Shown: positions 8,635-17,867, counted from the first letter of the stretch. The stretch is DNA of 64,000 nucleotides from WTFY01 sp965220875 (GCA_965220875.1 OZ244849.1:1736001-1800000); one strand, 5' to 3'. Notes: generated by a model from the letters alone, not told the origin. Numbers and translations: made by a program.

Positions 8635-9876
8635 ATGCCGTGGGGCTTACTAAAATACGGTCTTGCTTCCGAATATCCGGCTCGTCGGGATATACCCGGT
8701 CCTCGTGAACTGAAAAAATCTTATGAGGTCGTCATCATAGGAGCCGGAGGACACGGGCTGTCCACCGCGTATCACCTGGCCCGTTACCATGGCATTACAG
8801 ATGTCGCCGTACTGGACAAAGGGTATGTGGGCGGTGGCAATACTGCGCGCAACACCGCGGTGATTCGGTCAAACTATATCTCGCCCGAGGCAATAGAATT
8901 CTACAAGGCCTCTGTCGAGATGTTTGAAAACCTGTCCAACGAACTGGGGTATAACCAGATGTATTCCCAGCGAGGACAACTTACCCTTGCTCACTCCGAT
9001 GCCAGCGTACGCGCATTCAGGTTGCGGGCAGAGATCAACAAGCATCTGGGGGTCCGGTCTGAAATGGTGGACCGGAAGCAAATCCGTGAAATCGTGCCTT
9101 GCCTGAACATGGACAAAAAGATGCGTTTTCCGATCCAGGCAGGCCTGTGGCACCGCGATGGCGGTACGGCAAGACATGATGCCGTTGCATGGGGCTATGC
9201 AATGCGGGCAGCACAGATGGGCGTTGAAATTCACCAGCGTACTGAGGTTACCGGCATACGCGTCGATAAAGGCAAAGTCGTGGCAGTGCAAACCGCCCGC
9301 GGGACTGTCCGTTGCAACCATGCCGTCCAGGCTGTAGCGGGTATGAGTTCAGAGGTTGCAAGAATGGCGGGAATTCGGCTGCCGATTCGAAGCTATCCCT
9401 TGCAGGCCATGGTCACACAGCCTGTCAAACCCTTTCTTGACCCGCTGGTGAGTTCAGCAGAACTGCATGCGTATGTTTCACAGACCGCACGCGGTGAGGT
9501 TGTCATAGGGGGTGGTTCTGATCCGTACGAACTGTATTCGACGCGCTCTACCCTGGACCTCAAGGAAAATCTCATCGCGCACGTTCTGGAAATGTTCCCT
9601 TTCATGGGCGAACTGAAGCTGTTGCGCCAGTGGGCAGGCATTACCGACATGACACCCGATTACAGCCCTATCCTTGGGACCAGCCCGGTAAGAAACTATT
9701 GGCTGGATGCAGGCTGGGGCACCTGGGGATTCAAGGCTACGCCCATATCCGGCAAGTGCATGGCAGAATCACTTGCAAATGAAAAAACAGCCAGACTGAT
9801 TCAGCCGTTCGGGCTTGAGCGATTCAAGCGCTTCAAGTTGTTCAACGAGGCGGGGGCCACCGCGGCAAGCCATTAG
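8635..9876 (+). CDS. mgdA: N-methylglutamate dehydrogenase subunit A (sarcosine oxidase beta-like)
   Basis: 413 residues, DAO superfamily. The dinucleotide-binding motif GAGGHGLSTAYHLAR lies at about 36-50. The segment GLWHRDGGTARHD (residues 170-182) contains two histidines in the region where the beta subunit of heterotetrameric sarcosine oxidase carries covalently attached FMN. Near the C-terminus, GWGTWGFKATPISG matches the conserved flavin-contacting end. Length agrees with SoxB (about 405). It is the first gene of a beta-delta-alpha-gamma set, which is also the SoxBDAG order. It is called Mgd rather than Sox because gmaS and mgsABC are nearby. AGGA lies about nine bases before the ATG. 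Sarcosine as the actual substrate cannot be excluded by sequence. Confidence 0.88.
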   Translation: MPWGLLKYGLASEYPARRDIPGPRELKKSYEVVIIGAGGHGLSTAYHLARYHGITDVAVLDKGYVGGGNTARNTAVIRSNYISPEAIEFYKASVEMFENLSNELGYNQMYSQRGQLTLAHSDASVRAFRLRAEINKHLGVRSEMVDRKQIREIVPCLNMDKKMRFPIQAGLWHRDGGTARHDAVAWGYAMRAAQMGVEIHQRTEVTGIRVDKGKVVAVQTARGTVRCNHAVQAVAGMSSEVARMAGIRLPIRSYPLQAMVTQPVKPFLDPLVSSAELHAYVSQTARGEVVIGGGSDPYELYSTRSTLDLKENLIAHVLEMFPFMGELKLLRQWAGITDMTPDYSPILGTSPVRNYWLDAGWGTWGFKATPISGKCMAESLANEKTARLIQPFGLERFKRFKLFNEAGATAASH

Positions 9877-9885
9877 GGGGCAACA

Positions 9886-10179
9886 ATGAAGATCATGAAC
9901 TGTCCATTGAACGGCCCACGGAATATCTCAGAATTCATCTGTTTTGGTGAAGTATCGATAATGCCCTGCCCGCAAGACAGCAGCGACGATGAATGGGCAG
10001 ACTTCATCTGGCTGTCGAACAATACTGCGGGCGTGGTTCGTGAATGGTGGTGTCATGTGGCAACCTCTTACTGGTTCATTGCTGAAAGAAATACGGTCAC
10101 GGACGAAATTCTGGCGACCTATCCCGCAAGCGATGTCTTTACCGATCGAGTCGAATTCGAACGTGAAAATAATCCGTAA
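9886..10179 (+). CDS. mgdB: N-methylglutamate dehydrogenase subunit B (sarcosine oxidase delta-like)
   Basis: 97 residues, matching the small delta subunit (SoxD) of heterotetrameric sarcosine oxidase, including EFICFGE, DEWADFIWLSNN and a WWCHVATSYWF segment. In characterised SoxD a zinc ion is held by Cys6, Cys9, a His near 59 and a Cys near 63. Here Cys6 and the His (position 57) are kept, but position 9 is Asn (CPLNG instead of CPxCG) and the final ligand position is Ser61. Cys19, Cys28 and Cys56 exist but are at other positions. The gene starts 9 bp after mgdA and ends 15 bp before mgdC. Confidence 0.85.
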   Translation: MKIMNCPLNGPRNISEFICFGEVSIMPCPQDSSDDEWADFIWLSNNTAGVVREWWCHVATSYWFIAERNTVTDEILATYPASDVFTDRVEFERENNP

Positions 10180-10194
10180 TATCAGTTAGTTAAA

Positions 10195-13119
10195 GTGTAT
10201 ACCGCACCTAATCGTTTACCAGCTCCTGCCGGCAGGCTGGTAGACCACGAGAACACGGTCAACTTCAGCTTTGAAGGCACACCGTACACCGGCCTTGCCG
10301 GAGACACCATTGCCAGCGCATTGGCGGCAAATGACGTCTGGCTGTTATCTCGTTCTTTCAAATACCATCGCCCGCGCGGCCTATTGTCCATGGCCGGGCT
10401 TGAGGCCAACACGCTGGTCCAGGTTGGTAATGAACCCAATGTAGCGGCTGACAGGCGAAAACTCACCCACGGGCTGCAGGTAAGCGGTCAAAACTGCACA
10501 GGGAGCCTCGCTAATGACCAGGCTGAAAAAATCGGCCTGGTAAACCGGTTTCTTCCCGTGGGGTTTTATTACAAGGCATTCTTTCAGCCTAAAGGTGCAT
10601 GGCAAAACATATGGGAACCGGTCATCCGAAAGTTTGCAGGACTCGGTCGAGTGCATCCAGGCACGCCGCATGGCTACTATGACAAGCAATACCTGTTCAG
10701 CGAGATCACCGTGGTAGGAGGCGGGCCTGCAGGCATGAGCGCCGCGTTGGCCGCCGCCGACGCAGGTGCGGAAGTTCTTCTTGTTGAACAGGAAACTGTC
10801 GTCGGCGGATCACTCAACTACGGTCGATTCGATACGGAAGGAACGCTAGCACCCACCCTTCACGATGAGCTGGTCACGGCTGTTACAGACCATTCCAACA
10901 TCGAGATCATGACTGACTCCGTCTGTAACGGGTATTTTGCTGACAACTGGTTGCCTGTTATCCGTGGTCACCGCATGTACAAACTTCGTACGAGGGAACT
11001 GATACTGGCACCGGGCAAAATGGAACAGCCTGCAATTTTCCGTAACAACGATCTTCCGGGCGTATTGCTGGGTACGGCCGCACAGCGACTGATTCGCCTG
11101 TACGGGGTACGACCTGGCAAACGGGCAGTAGTGCTCACTGCCGGCGACGATGGATACGCAACGGCACTGGAACTGCTGGAAAACGGTGTAAATGTCGCTG
11201 CAGTTGCAGACTTGCGTCAATCGTTTGATGCAACCCCCCTGTACGAAAAGGTGCTCGCCTGCGGCGTATCCATACACAAGGCATGCACCGTGTACGAAGC
11301 TCTTCCGGACAGGCATACACGCGGCATCCGGGCCGCAGCACTGCGCCAACTTGCTGGCGTCGGTCAGTGCGGCAGTGAAGCCTGGCGTTATGACTGCGAC
11401 CTGCTTTGCGTATCTGTAGGCTTCATGCCTTCCTATCAGCTTGCATTGCATGCCGGCGGCAGGCTGAAGCATGATGAAGCGGCATCCGGGTTTTCGATTA
11501 CGGGCCTGCCCGCCTGCATACACCTGGCCGGAGCAGTCAACGGGAAAACCGAGCTTGGTTCCGTCATTGAGTCCGGCAGGCAGGCCGGGCAAGCCGCATC
11601 CAGAAAACTCGGACTTGCCGTGCCAGGCACAGCTGCTTCAAAACCTGCAAACCCAATCTCCTATTCCAGCATCAACCACCCCTGGCCGATATTTCCGCAT
11701 CCACGAGGCAAGGAGTTTGTGGATTTGGATGAAGATTTGCAGTATCTGGATATTATCCATGCATGCCGAGACGGATATGACGAACTGGAGCTGGTGAAAC
11801 GCTATTCAACGGTTGGCATGGGGCCTTCACAAGGCCGTCACTCAGCATTGGCGACCGCGCGAGTTGTGGCAAAGGAAACTCAACGCACCATGTCGGAAGT
11901 CGGAGTCACGACTGCTCGTCCTCCACTTCATGCAGAGAACCTTGCGGTGATTGCCGGGCGCAGCTTTGAACCTGAGCGGCTGACCGCAATGCATCACCGC
12001 CATCTGGAAGCGGGTGCGCACATGATCCCGGCCGGACTATGGTGGCGGCCTGCATACTACGGAGAACCGCAACACGCTGACCGCTGGATCCTCAAGGAAA
12101 ATCTCGCGGTTCGCAACAATGTCGGCATGATCGATGTATCCACCCTGGGTGGACTGGAAGTCCGGGGACCGGATGCTGCAGAATTCCTGAACCGCATGTA
12201 CACCTTTTCCTACTCCAGGCAAAAGACAGGCACGCTGCGATACCTTCTGATGACCAATCCTGCCGGAAGGATTATAGATGACGGGGTTGCATGCCGGTTT
12301 GATGACGAGCATTTTTATATCACTGCAACAACGGGTGGAGTTGACAATGTTTACCGAACCATGTTGTGGTGGAACGCGCAATGGCGTCTTGATGTTGATG
12401 TGACGAATGTCACATCGGCATATGCAGGGATAAGCCTGGCAGGGCCCAAGTCCAGAGCTGTTCTGCAGCAACTATGCGACAGCATTGACCTTGCCCCGGC
12501 AAGCTTCCCCTATTTATCCGTACGCACTGCCCAGGTAGCTGGCATTCCGGCACGCCTGTTGCGTGTCGGCTTCGTAGGTGAACTAGGCTACGAGATCCAC
12601 GTTCCGTCGCTGCAGGGCGAGGCATTGTGGGATGCACTGCTCAATGCAGGTCGAGAGTTCGGCATTCAACCGGTAGGCATTGAGGCGCAGCGACTGTTAC
12701 GCCTGGAGAAGGGTCACCTTATCGTCGGTCAGGATACCGATGCCATGACGACTCCCCATGAAGCCCGCATGACATGGGCTGTTGCCAAACGAAAGCCGTT
12801 TTTTGTAGGTGGACGCTCTTTGCAGGTTGCCAGGCGCTACCCCTCCAACCGCAAACTTGTCGGATTTTCAGTTGAGCCGGAACAGAACGAGGCACCGGGG
12901 GAGTCAAATTTGATACTGGATGGCGATTCCATTGCCGGGCACATCACGTCGGTAGGCTACTCCCCTACCCTGAACAAAATCATCGGGATGGGATATGCCA
13001 GGGCTGACACTGAACCAGGCATGCTGATACAAATCAAGCTGAAGAGCGGGCGCAAGCAATCTGTTCAGGTTGCAGAAATGCCGTTCTATGATCCGGAAAA
13101 CAAGCGCCAGGAAATGTAA
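10195..13119 (+). CDS. mgdC: N-methylglutamate dehydrogenase subunit C (sarcosine oxidase alpha-like)
   Basis: 974 residues, the expected size for SoxA. The N-terminal Fer2-like domain (about 15-105) contains SFKYHRPRG. An NAD/FAD-binding module has GGGPAGMSAALAAADAG at about 176-192. The C-terminal third, from about residue 600, is a GcvT-like folate-binding domain with RIIDDGVACRF, where the one-carbon unit from the amine is transferred to tetrahydrofolate. The start is GTG at 10195, supported by alignment with the usual N-terminus of the family, although the ribosome binding site is weak. Spacing is 15 bp to mgdB and 13 bp to mgdD. Confidence 0.9.
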   Translation: MYTAPNRLPAPAGRLVDHENTVNFSFEGTPYTGLAGDTIASALAANDVWLLSRSFKYHRPRGLLSMAGLEANTLVQVGNEPNVAADRRKLTHGLQVSGQNCTGSLANDQAEKIGLVNRFLPVGFYYKAFFQPKGAWQNIWEPVIRKFAGLGRVHPGTPHGYYDKQYLFSEITVVGGGPAGMSAALAAADAGAEVLLVEQETVVGGSLNYGRFDTEGTLAPTLHDELVTAVTDHSNIEIMTDSVCNGYFADNWLPVIRGHRMYKLRTRELILAPGKMEQPAIFRNNDLPGVLLGTAAQRLIRLYGVRPGKRAVVLTAGDDGYATALELLENGVNVAAVADLRQSFDATPLYEKVLACGVSIHKACTVYEALPDRHTRGIRAAALRQLAGVGQCGSEAWRYDCDLLCVSVGFMPSYQLALHAGGRLKHDEAASGFSITGLPACIHLAGAVNGKTELGSVIESGRQAGQAASRKLGLAVPGTAASKPANPISYSSINHPWPIFPHPRGKEFVDLDEDLQYLDIIHACRDGYDELELVKRYSTVGMGPSQGRHSALATARVVAKETQRTMSEVGVTTARPPLHAENLAVIAGRSFEPERLTAMHHRHLEAGAHMIPAGLWWRPAYYGEPQHADRWILKENLAVRNNVGMIDVSTLGGLEVRGPDAAEFLNRMYTFSYSRQKTGTLRYLLMTNPAGRIIDDGVACRFDDEHFYITATTGGVDNVYRTMLWWNAQWRLDVDVTNVTSAYAGISLAGPKSRAVLQQLCDSIDLAPASFPYLSVRTAQVAGIPARLLRVGFVGELGYEIHVPSLQGEALWDALLNAGREFGIQPVGIEAQRLLRLEKGHLIVGQDTDAMTTPHEARMTWAVAKRKPFFVGGRSLQVARRYPSNRKLVGFSVEPEQNEAPGESNLILDGDSIAGHITSVGYSPTLNKIIGMGYARADTEPGMLIQIKLKSGRKQSVQVAEMPFYDPENKRQEM

Positions 13120-13132
13120 CCGGGAGCAGGTT

Positions 13133-13843
13133 GTGTCACAAACAGTACATCCCACGGATTTCAACATGCGAAGCCCTCACTACAGGACGCTCATAGCGGC
13201 AGGCGCGCGATTTGAAAGCTGTATGGATGCCTCCTGCGTGATGGACTACGGTAACAGCAAAAACCAGGAGGTCGCCCAAGCCATGCAGCTTGGCCTGGCC
13301 GATCTAACCCCGCTGCCCAGAACAGGTTTCAAAGGCCCGCAAACGGTTCAATGGGCAGGCTCGGCAAGCCTGAAAATCGGTCCGCACAACAACCGTGCCT
13401 ACCTTCAAGAAGGCGGCCTGCTGGTTGCCAGGCTGTCCGACTCCGAAATCCTGGTCTTGAACGGCCTGGGCAGCCGCCTTGATCAATGTGCACGCCTGGA
13501 GGAAAAGTACAAGCACAGCCGGCCGGCCGGATGTTATGCCGTACCCCGGGCCAGTGCATCCGCCTGGCTGATGCTTACCGGCCAATACTCCACTGATGCA
13601 CTGGCAAAACTTTGCGGCGTGGACCTGCGAGTCAAAAACTTTTCCGGAGGAGCTATCGCACAGACCTCTGTAGCACGCACGAACTGTATCGTCATCCGCA
13701 ATAACATAGGCGAAATACCTGCCTTCCATCTATTGTTTGACTGCTCATCAACTGAGTACATGTGGTCTTGCCTGGCTGACGCCGGCAAGGAGTTCAAGGG
13801 AGCGCCTGTCGGGTATGCCTCGCTGCTTGAGCTGCATTACTGA
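13133..13843 (+). CDS. mgdD: N-methylglutamate dehydrogenase subunit D (sarcosine oxidase gamma-like)
   Basis: About 236 residues, the size and position of the gamma subunit (SoxG), itself a reduced GcvT-like fold that packs on the alpha subunit. Recognition rests mainly on gene order after the alpha subunit and on weak motifs such as CYAVPRASASAWLMLTG. The frame is open upstream into mgdC. The GTG at 13133 is preferred because GGGAG lies six bases before it and it follows the mgdC stop by 13 bp. An ATG at 13166 is the alternative. It is the last gene of mgdABCD, and 281 bp without a gene follow. Confidence 0.8.
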   Translation: MSQTVHPTDFNMRSPHYRTLIAAGARFESCMDASCVMDYGNSKNQEVAQAMQLGLADLTPLPRTGFKGPQTVQWAGSASLKIGPHNNRAYLQEGGLLVARLSDSEILVLNGLGSRLDQCARLEEKYKHSRPAGCYAVPRASASAWLMLTGQYSTDALAKLCGVDLRVKNFSGGAIAQTSVARTNCIVIRNNIGEIPAFHLLFDCSSTEYMWSCLADAGKEFKGAPVGYASLLELHY

Positions 13844-14124
13844 CTACTGTACGGCGATGGGACAAACCGGGATTGTCAGCCTGACTTGTCGTTGCATCCT
13901 GCGCAATAAATTGAAACCGGTTGACCGGCATGGCTCGCCGTCAATAATATATACCACTAAAGGGTTACTTCGTATGAGTCATTGACGGGCATATGCCGAC
14001 AGGTGACTATCAGGAAACCAGAGCAGCCTATTGCATGGTCACAAGCTGGTAACCTGCAGACTGGTTCATAGCTTGATTACAGACCTTTACAGGGTGTTCG
14101 CTATGTATATTCGAGGAGAAAAGC

Positions 14125-14559
14125 ATGCTTGTACGAAATTTAACTGCTTTTGCCTTTTCCGCCTTGCTTGTTCTTGCCTACTCGACGGCTGCCACTGCCG
14201 AGAGTGACCCAAAAATGAAGACCTTTAAGGGTGCAGGGAGTATGGAACTTGCCTCTATGGATATGGAGGGCGTGAATGCTTTTGTAGCTGACGTGGTTTC
14301 ATCAAACGATCCTGACGCACCGATAACCTGCGGATTATTCAGGATGGAAAAAGGCAATCCGCTGAAATACACGTATACCTACGATGAGGCAAAAATCATT
14401 GTTGAAGGCGAAATGACTATTGCTGAAGAGGGTGGCGAAACATTTCATGCGGTTGCAGGCGATGTGATCTACTTTGACAAAGGCGCAGCAATTACATTTT
14501 CATCTAATTCTTCAGGGCTTGGGTTTTATTGCGGGCAAAGAACCCAAGAGGAGCTTTAA
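14125..14559 (+). CDS. Exported EutQ-like cupin protein
   Basis: 144 residues. A signal peptide (MLVRN, hydrophobic run, ATAES with cleavage near residue 25) is followed by a single cupin barrel resembling EutQ, with segments YTYDEAKIIVEGEMTI and VAGDVIYFDKGAAITF. The usual cupin metal histidines are largely missing: the first motif has no His pair, and only the His in GETFHAVAG is present, so metal binding is uncertain. Ethanolamine-utilisation EutQ proteins are cytoplasmic, so an exported version is unusual. GAGGAGAA precedes the ATG. It is the first gene of a plus-strand group with two more exported proteins, 41 bp before the next. Confidence 0.75.
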   Translation: MLVRNLTAFAFSALLVLAYSTAATAESDPKMKTFKGAGSMELASMDMEGVNAFVADVVSSNDPDAPITCGLFRMEKGNPLKYTYTYDEAKIIVEGEMTIAEEGGETFHAVAGDVIYFDKGAAITFSSNSSGLGFYCGQRTQEEL

Positions 14560-14600
14560 ACCACCACAATCTAGATATGTCCGAGCGAGAGGTGATAAAC

Positions 14601-16052
14601 ATGAACTACATAAGTAAAGTATTGCCATGTTCTGCCTGTGTGCTGTTGCTAGCCTTAGCCACTCACCTGGGTGCAGAAGATGCCGACCACATAAAAGACC
14701 TGACACAGGGCGACCCCTACTACTACACGAGTGATCAGGCAATCGCAGATGATGACGGGCAAGCCAAATTGGTAGGTGCAGGACGTCCTGCAACCACGCA
14801 TTCGAAAATCCCTCATCTGCCGGTCTTTTCAGGGTATATGAACACGAACTATACCTACCGCTTCGTGAATGTCATCGAGCAAACCATGACGATGATAGGA
14901 GAAGGAAAACACGGGTTATGGCGAGTGCAGGACAACGGGACCATCCGCGAGTACAGGAAGCAGGGTGCACAGGGGCTGAAAGACGGCGCGGATTTGTTCG
15001 ATGAAGGCAACATGGCCACCATAGAGAGTGACTATGCAAGCTATTTGCCGGAAGAAAGTTGGGGAGGTTACAAGCATCCCCATCAGAGAGTTGCTGAAGA
15101 TGGCCACCTGAACTTTATCGATGTTCCCCTGCATCATCCCAAGTACAAGGGCAAATACAATGACCATGTTGCCATCGACCTGCCGCACTTTTACTGCACC
15201 ATGTCTGCGAATCAGTATCCCTATGCCAGAAAGGCAATAGATTATGCGTTCAGCCAGCCTGGAGCAGGCCAAGTGGGGCCGCTTGGAAAACGCGCCGGCC
15301 TTGATGTCAATGAGCTTTACACCAAAGTGCTGCGGGTCGACCTGTTTCCGGATGCTCGGGCGTGGGTCAATGTAGGTGGCGAGGATGAGAGCTCAGTCAA
15401 CTGGCAACCCGTTGATATCAGCAAGACCAACGCTGAGTTCTACCTCATCGAGCGTCCCTTCTTCAATGAACCTTACCTGTTCATTACGGCAGTCTTTGAC
15501 AATTCCGATAATCAAGACTTCCAGTATGTCCGTCCGTCCGGTGATTATTACGAGCACATCAAGACAGTCGGGCAGGACGTCAAGACCGAAGTGACCTATG
15601 AGCCCAGGTTCCACCTGGAGAACGGGGAAATAGCCGCTGCCAAGGGTTTGCCCCTGTATGGCGTACACCACCCTGACCGCGCGGCATTTGGCGGAGGTGG
15701 TGCATGTCCACTGAAAGGCGGTGACTGGAGTAACTATCCAAAGACTACCGGTGCAGCGGGCTGGCCTACCAACTATGAAGAGATCACACCGCTTTGTGAC
15801 GGGGTACTGGTTGACATCAAGTTCTTCGCAAACCTTGACGGGGAAAGCTGGAATAACCCAAACAAGTACCTAGCCAACGCCGGGCACGGAGTGCAGGAAC
15901 TCCAGTATACGATCCAGCCCGGAGAGTACGGGGTATACACCGACCCTTACAACACTGAAAGAGGAGAAAAGAATCCTCATGCAGGAGATCTGGGAAGTGA
16001 GGTCATCTTGAAATATCCAACTGTGGAAGAGCCTGTTATGCCTGCACAGTAA
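14601..16052 (+). CDS. Exported protein of unknown function, 483 residues
   Basis: The ATG at 14601 has GAGAGG ten bases upstream. An in-frame extension to 14529 is open but would put the signal peptide inside the protein. The signal peptide is about residues 1-24 (hydrophobic run, then HLGAE). The mature protein is acidic and rich in Tyr, Trp, His and Gly, with three cysteines (in HFYCTMS, GGGACPLKGG and TPLCDGV) and no transmembrane segment, CxxCH or known domain that I recognise. Repeated short strand-like segments suggest a mostly beta protein. It lies between the exported cupin and a dihaem cytochrome and ends 20 bp before a terminator, so some transcripts stop before the cytochrome. A soluble periplasmic enzyme or the target of the dihaem protein is possible, by inference only. 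Confidence 0.8.
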   Translation: MNYISKVLPCSACVLLLALATHLGAEDADHIKDLTQGDPYYYTSDQAIADDDGQAKLVGAGRPATTHSKIPHLPVFSGYMNTNYTYRFVNVIEQTMTMIGEGKHGLWRVQDNGTIREYRKQGAQGLKDGADLFDEGNMATIESDYASYLPEESWGGYKHPHQRVAEDGHLNFIDVPLHHPKYKGKYNDHVAIDLPHFYCTMSANQYPYARKAIDYAFSQPGAGQVGPLGKRAGLDVNELYTKVLRVDLFPDARAWVNVGGEDESSVNWQPVDISKTNAEFYLIERPFFNEPYLFITAVFDNSDNQDFQYVRPSGDYYEHIKTVGQDVKTEVTYEPRFHLENGEIAAAKGLPLYGVHHPDRAAFGGGGACPLKGGDWSNYPKTTGAAGWPTNYEEITPLCDGVLVDIKFFANLDGESWNNPNKYLANAGHGVQELQYTIQPGEYGVYTDPYNTERGEKNPHAGDLGSEVILKYPTVEEPVMPAQ

Positions 16053-16072
16053 GACTCAAGCAGCCTATAAAC

Positions 16073-16105
16073 AAAGCCCCGGTTGGAAGGCCGGGGCTTT
16101 TTTAA
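16073..16105 (+). terminator. Rho-independent terminator after the 483-residue exported protein
   Basis: A stem of AAAGCCCCGG pairing with CCGGGGCTTT (loop TTGGAAGG) is followed by TTTAATT. It lies 20 bp after the stop codon at 16052 and 48 bp before the cytochrome start, so the cytochrome may need read-through or its own promoter. Confidence 0.85.
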
Positions 16106-16153
16106 TTGGGCAGGCATGCTTATGATATTTGCAGGCACGGGTATCACTTGAAC

Positions 16154-17830
16154 ATGCTCAGACGAATTTCCCATTTTGCAGTTTTCGTATCGGTTATTTT
16201 CTCCTCACTCCAGGCCGGTGCAGAACAGCGTCCATTGCCTGGAGAAATCTTCCATGGAGCAAGACTGTTCCAGGAAACCAGGTTTGCCCAGTACTTTCAC
16301 AACTTCGTGGCCCGTGGCGGCGGAATCAACGAGACGCTCGCTCAAGGTGACCCCAGGCTGGAAAAGACTTTCAGGTTCTTTGGCCTCCCGCCCTACCAGA
16401 TTCCTTTTGCCACAAGCCCGTTTAAAGGGACATCCTACAGCTGCCGGACATGCCATATGGTGGATGAACATGCCGACCAGAAAGAACTCGGCATGCGGGC
16501 CTTTGCTGATTTTGCATCAAGGAGCCCGCTGGCGGGGCGTGATGACGGTCAACTGGTAACCGTTCGAAATTCACCGGTACTGGTAGGCTCGCTTTCGAAA
16601 AGAAGTAATCTTGTACTTCATCATGACGGTGAGTTTTCGTCTGCAAGGGACTTGATTGTTTCCACGCTCACAGGACGTAATCTGGGATGGCTGCCTGATG
16701 AGCAGGAAGTTGCCATCCGTCATGTTTGCGATGTCATCAGGCAGGACGATGGAACAGGCAGCCTGGCAAAAGAATTCGGCGGTTGGTCGTACGCTGAAGT
16801 ATTTTCAGGACTTTCAGAGTCAGGGCAGCTGCCTGAAAAGTACCTGATTGATGCCGGTCACCGCATCCAGGTGTCGGAAAGAACCTGCAATGATATTCTG
16901 GAAAGCGTTGCCTACTTGCTGGAACGGTACATGGATAGCCTGAAGTTTGCTGAAAACAGGCACAGTTATTCGCCCTACGACCTGTTTCTGGCAATCAACA
17001 GCTTGCCAGCTCATCCAAGCGGGGATGAATCGGATGAAGACTATGGCAACCGGTTGCTGGCACTGATTGAATCGCTTGATGAAAACGGAAACCTGAAGTT
17101 CGTAAAAAGCAACCCGAACACGGAAAACGGTCAATTCAGGTTTCATGATCAGTCCTATGTGTTCGGTGAGATGGAGCTGCAAGGATTCAGGGTGTTTTTC
17201 AATCGCAAACCGGTTCCCGGGCGTGGAGCTGGCAATTGTGCCATATGCCACCCTGCCCCGCATTTTACCGACTTCAGTCTGCATAATATCGGGGTCACCC
17301 AGGTCGAGTATGAGGCGATACACGGGCAAGGCTCTTTCCTGAACCTGCAAATCCCTGACCTGAAACAGCGCAGTGAGAGGGCCAGGCTTTATCTGCCTGC
17401 AACTCCTGCACACCCTGACAGGCTGGGGATCTTTCGAAAGGCAGCGTCTGAGTCAAGCACCCTGGCAACAGACTTGGGTGCCTGGAACATCTTCCTTAAT
17501 GCTGATTATCCAAATGTTCAGGGGCAACTGCGCAACCTGTTCTGCGCGGATGAAGCCAGCTGTATAACCGATGACATGGCTTTGCAAAGGGCTATCGCTG
17601 CATTCAAGACGCCAACATTGCGGAACCTGGGTCACTCAGCGCCATACATGCATAATGGCCAGATAAGCGACCTGCATGCAACGATCGGGTTTTATATTGC
17701 TTCCTCCAACAGCAGCAGAAATGGACTGATCAGGAATGCTGACAGTGAACTCAAAAACGTGCGAATCACATCTCGAGACGTGCAACCGCTTGCCAGTTTC
17801 CTGATTTCCCTATACGAGGATTTTTATTGA
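16154..17830 (+). CDS. Exported dihaem cytochrome c peroxidase / MauG-family protein
   Basis: 558 residues with a signal peptide ending at about AGA (residue 23). Two c-type haem sites are visible: C97-R-T-C100-H101 and C362-A-I-C365-H366. The C-terminal part has TPTLRNLGHSAPYMHNG, the signature end of bacterial cytochrome c peroxidase/MauG proteins. At 558 residues it is much longer than classical enzymes (about 330-400), and the space between haem sites is long. Relatives act on hydrogen peroxide or, as MauG, modify a partner protein. The open frame starts at a TTG at 16106, but the ATG at 16154 gives the clean signal peptide. It follows a gene for an unknown exported protein. Confidence 0.88.
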   Translation: MLRRISHFAVFVSVIFSSLQAGAEQRPLPGEIFHGARLFQETRFAQYFHNFVARGGGINETLAQGDPRLEKTFRFFGLPPYQIPFATSPFKGTSYSCRTCHMVDEHADQKELGMRAFADFASRSPLAGRDDGQLVTVRNSPVLVGSLSKRSNLVLHHDGEFSSARDLIVSTLTGRNLGWLPDEQEVAIRHVCDVIRQDDGTGSLAKEFGGWSYAEVFSGLSESGQLPEKYLIDAGHRIQVSERTCNDILESVAYLLERYMDSLKFAENRHSYSPYDLFLAINSLPAHPSGDESDEDYGNRLLALIESLDENGNLKFVKSNPNTENGQFRFHDQSYVFGEMELQGFRVFFNRKPVPGRGAGNCAICHPAPHFTDFSLHNIGVTQVEYEAIHGQGSFLNLQIPDLKQRSERARLYLPATPAHPDRLGIFRKAASESSTLATDLGAWNIFLNADYPNVQGQLRNLFCADEASCITDDMALQRAIAAFKTPTLRNLGHSAPYMHNGQISDLHATIGFYIASSNSSRNGLIRNADSELKNVRITSRDVQPLASFLISLYEDFY

Positions 17831-17867
17831 TGCGCCCCCAGGCTGGCTGGCCTGCAGGCGGTCCTGC

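Noticed and set aside
8869..9321. 150-codon minus-strand frame inside mgdA
   Set aside because: Antisense shadow of mgdA with no ribosome site.
10846..11592. 248-codon minus-strand frame inside mgdC
   Set aside because: Antisense to a strongly supported gene; its translation has no domain and is rich in Cys, Gly and Arg as expected for a shadow.
8635..13843. Calling the four-gene set sarcosine oxidase SoxBDAG
   Set aside because: Homology fits, but gmaS and mgsABC nearby make N-methylglutamate dehydrogenase more likely. Sarcosine use is kept as the alternative.
16154..17830. Calling the dihaem protein MauG of a methylamine dehydrogenase
   Set aside because: No mauA or mauB genes are in the window, so the classical TTQ substrate is absent. 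Only family membership is claimed.
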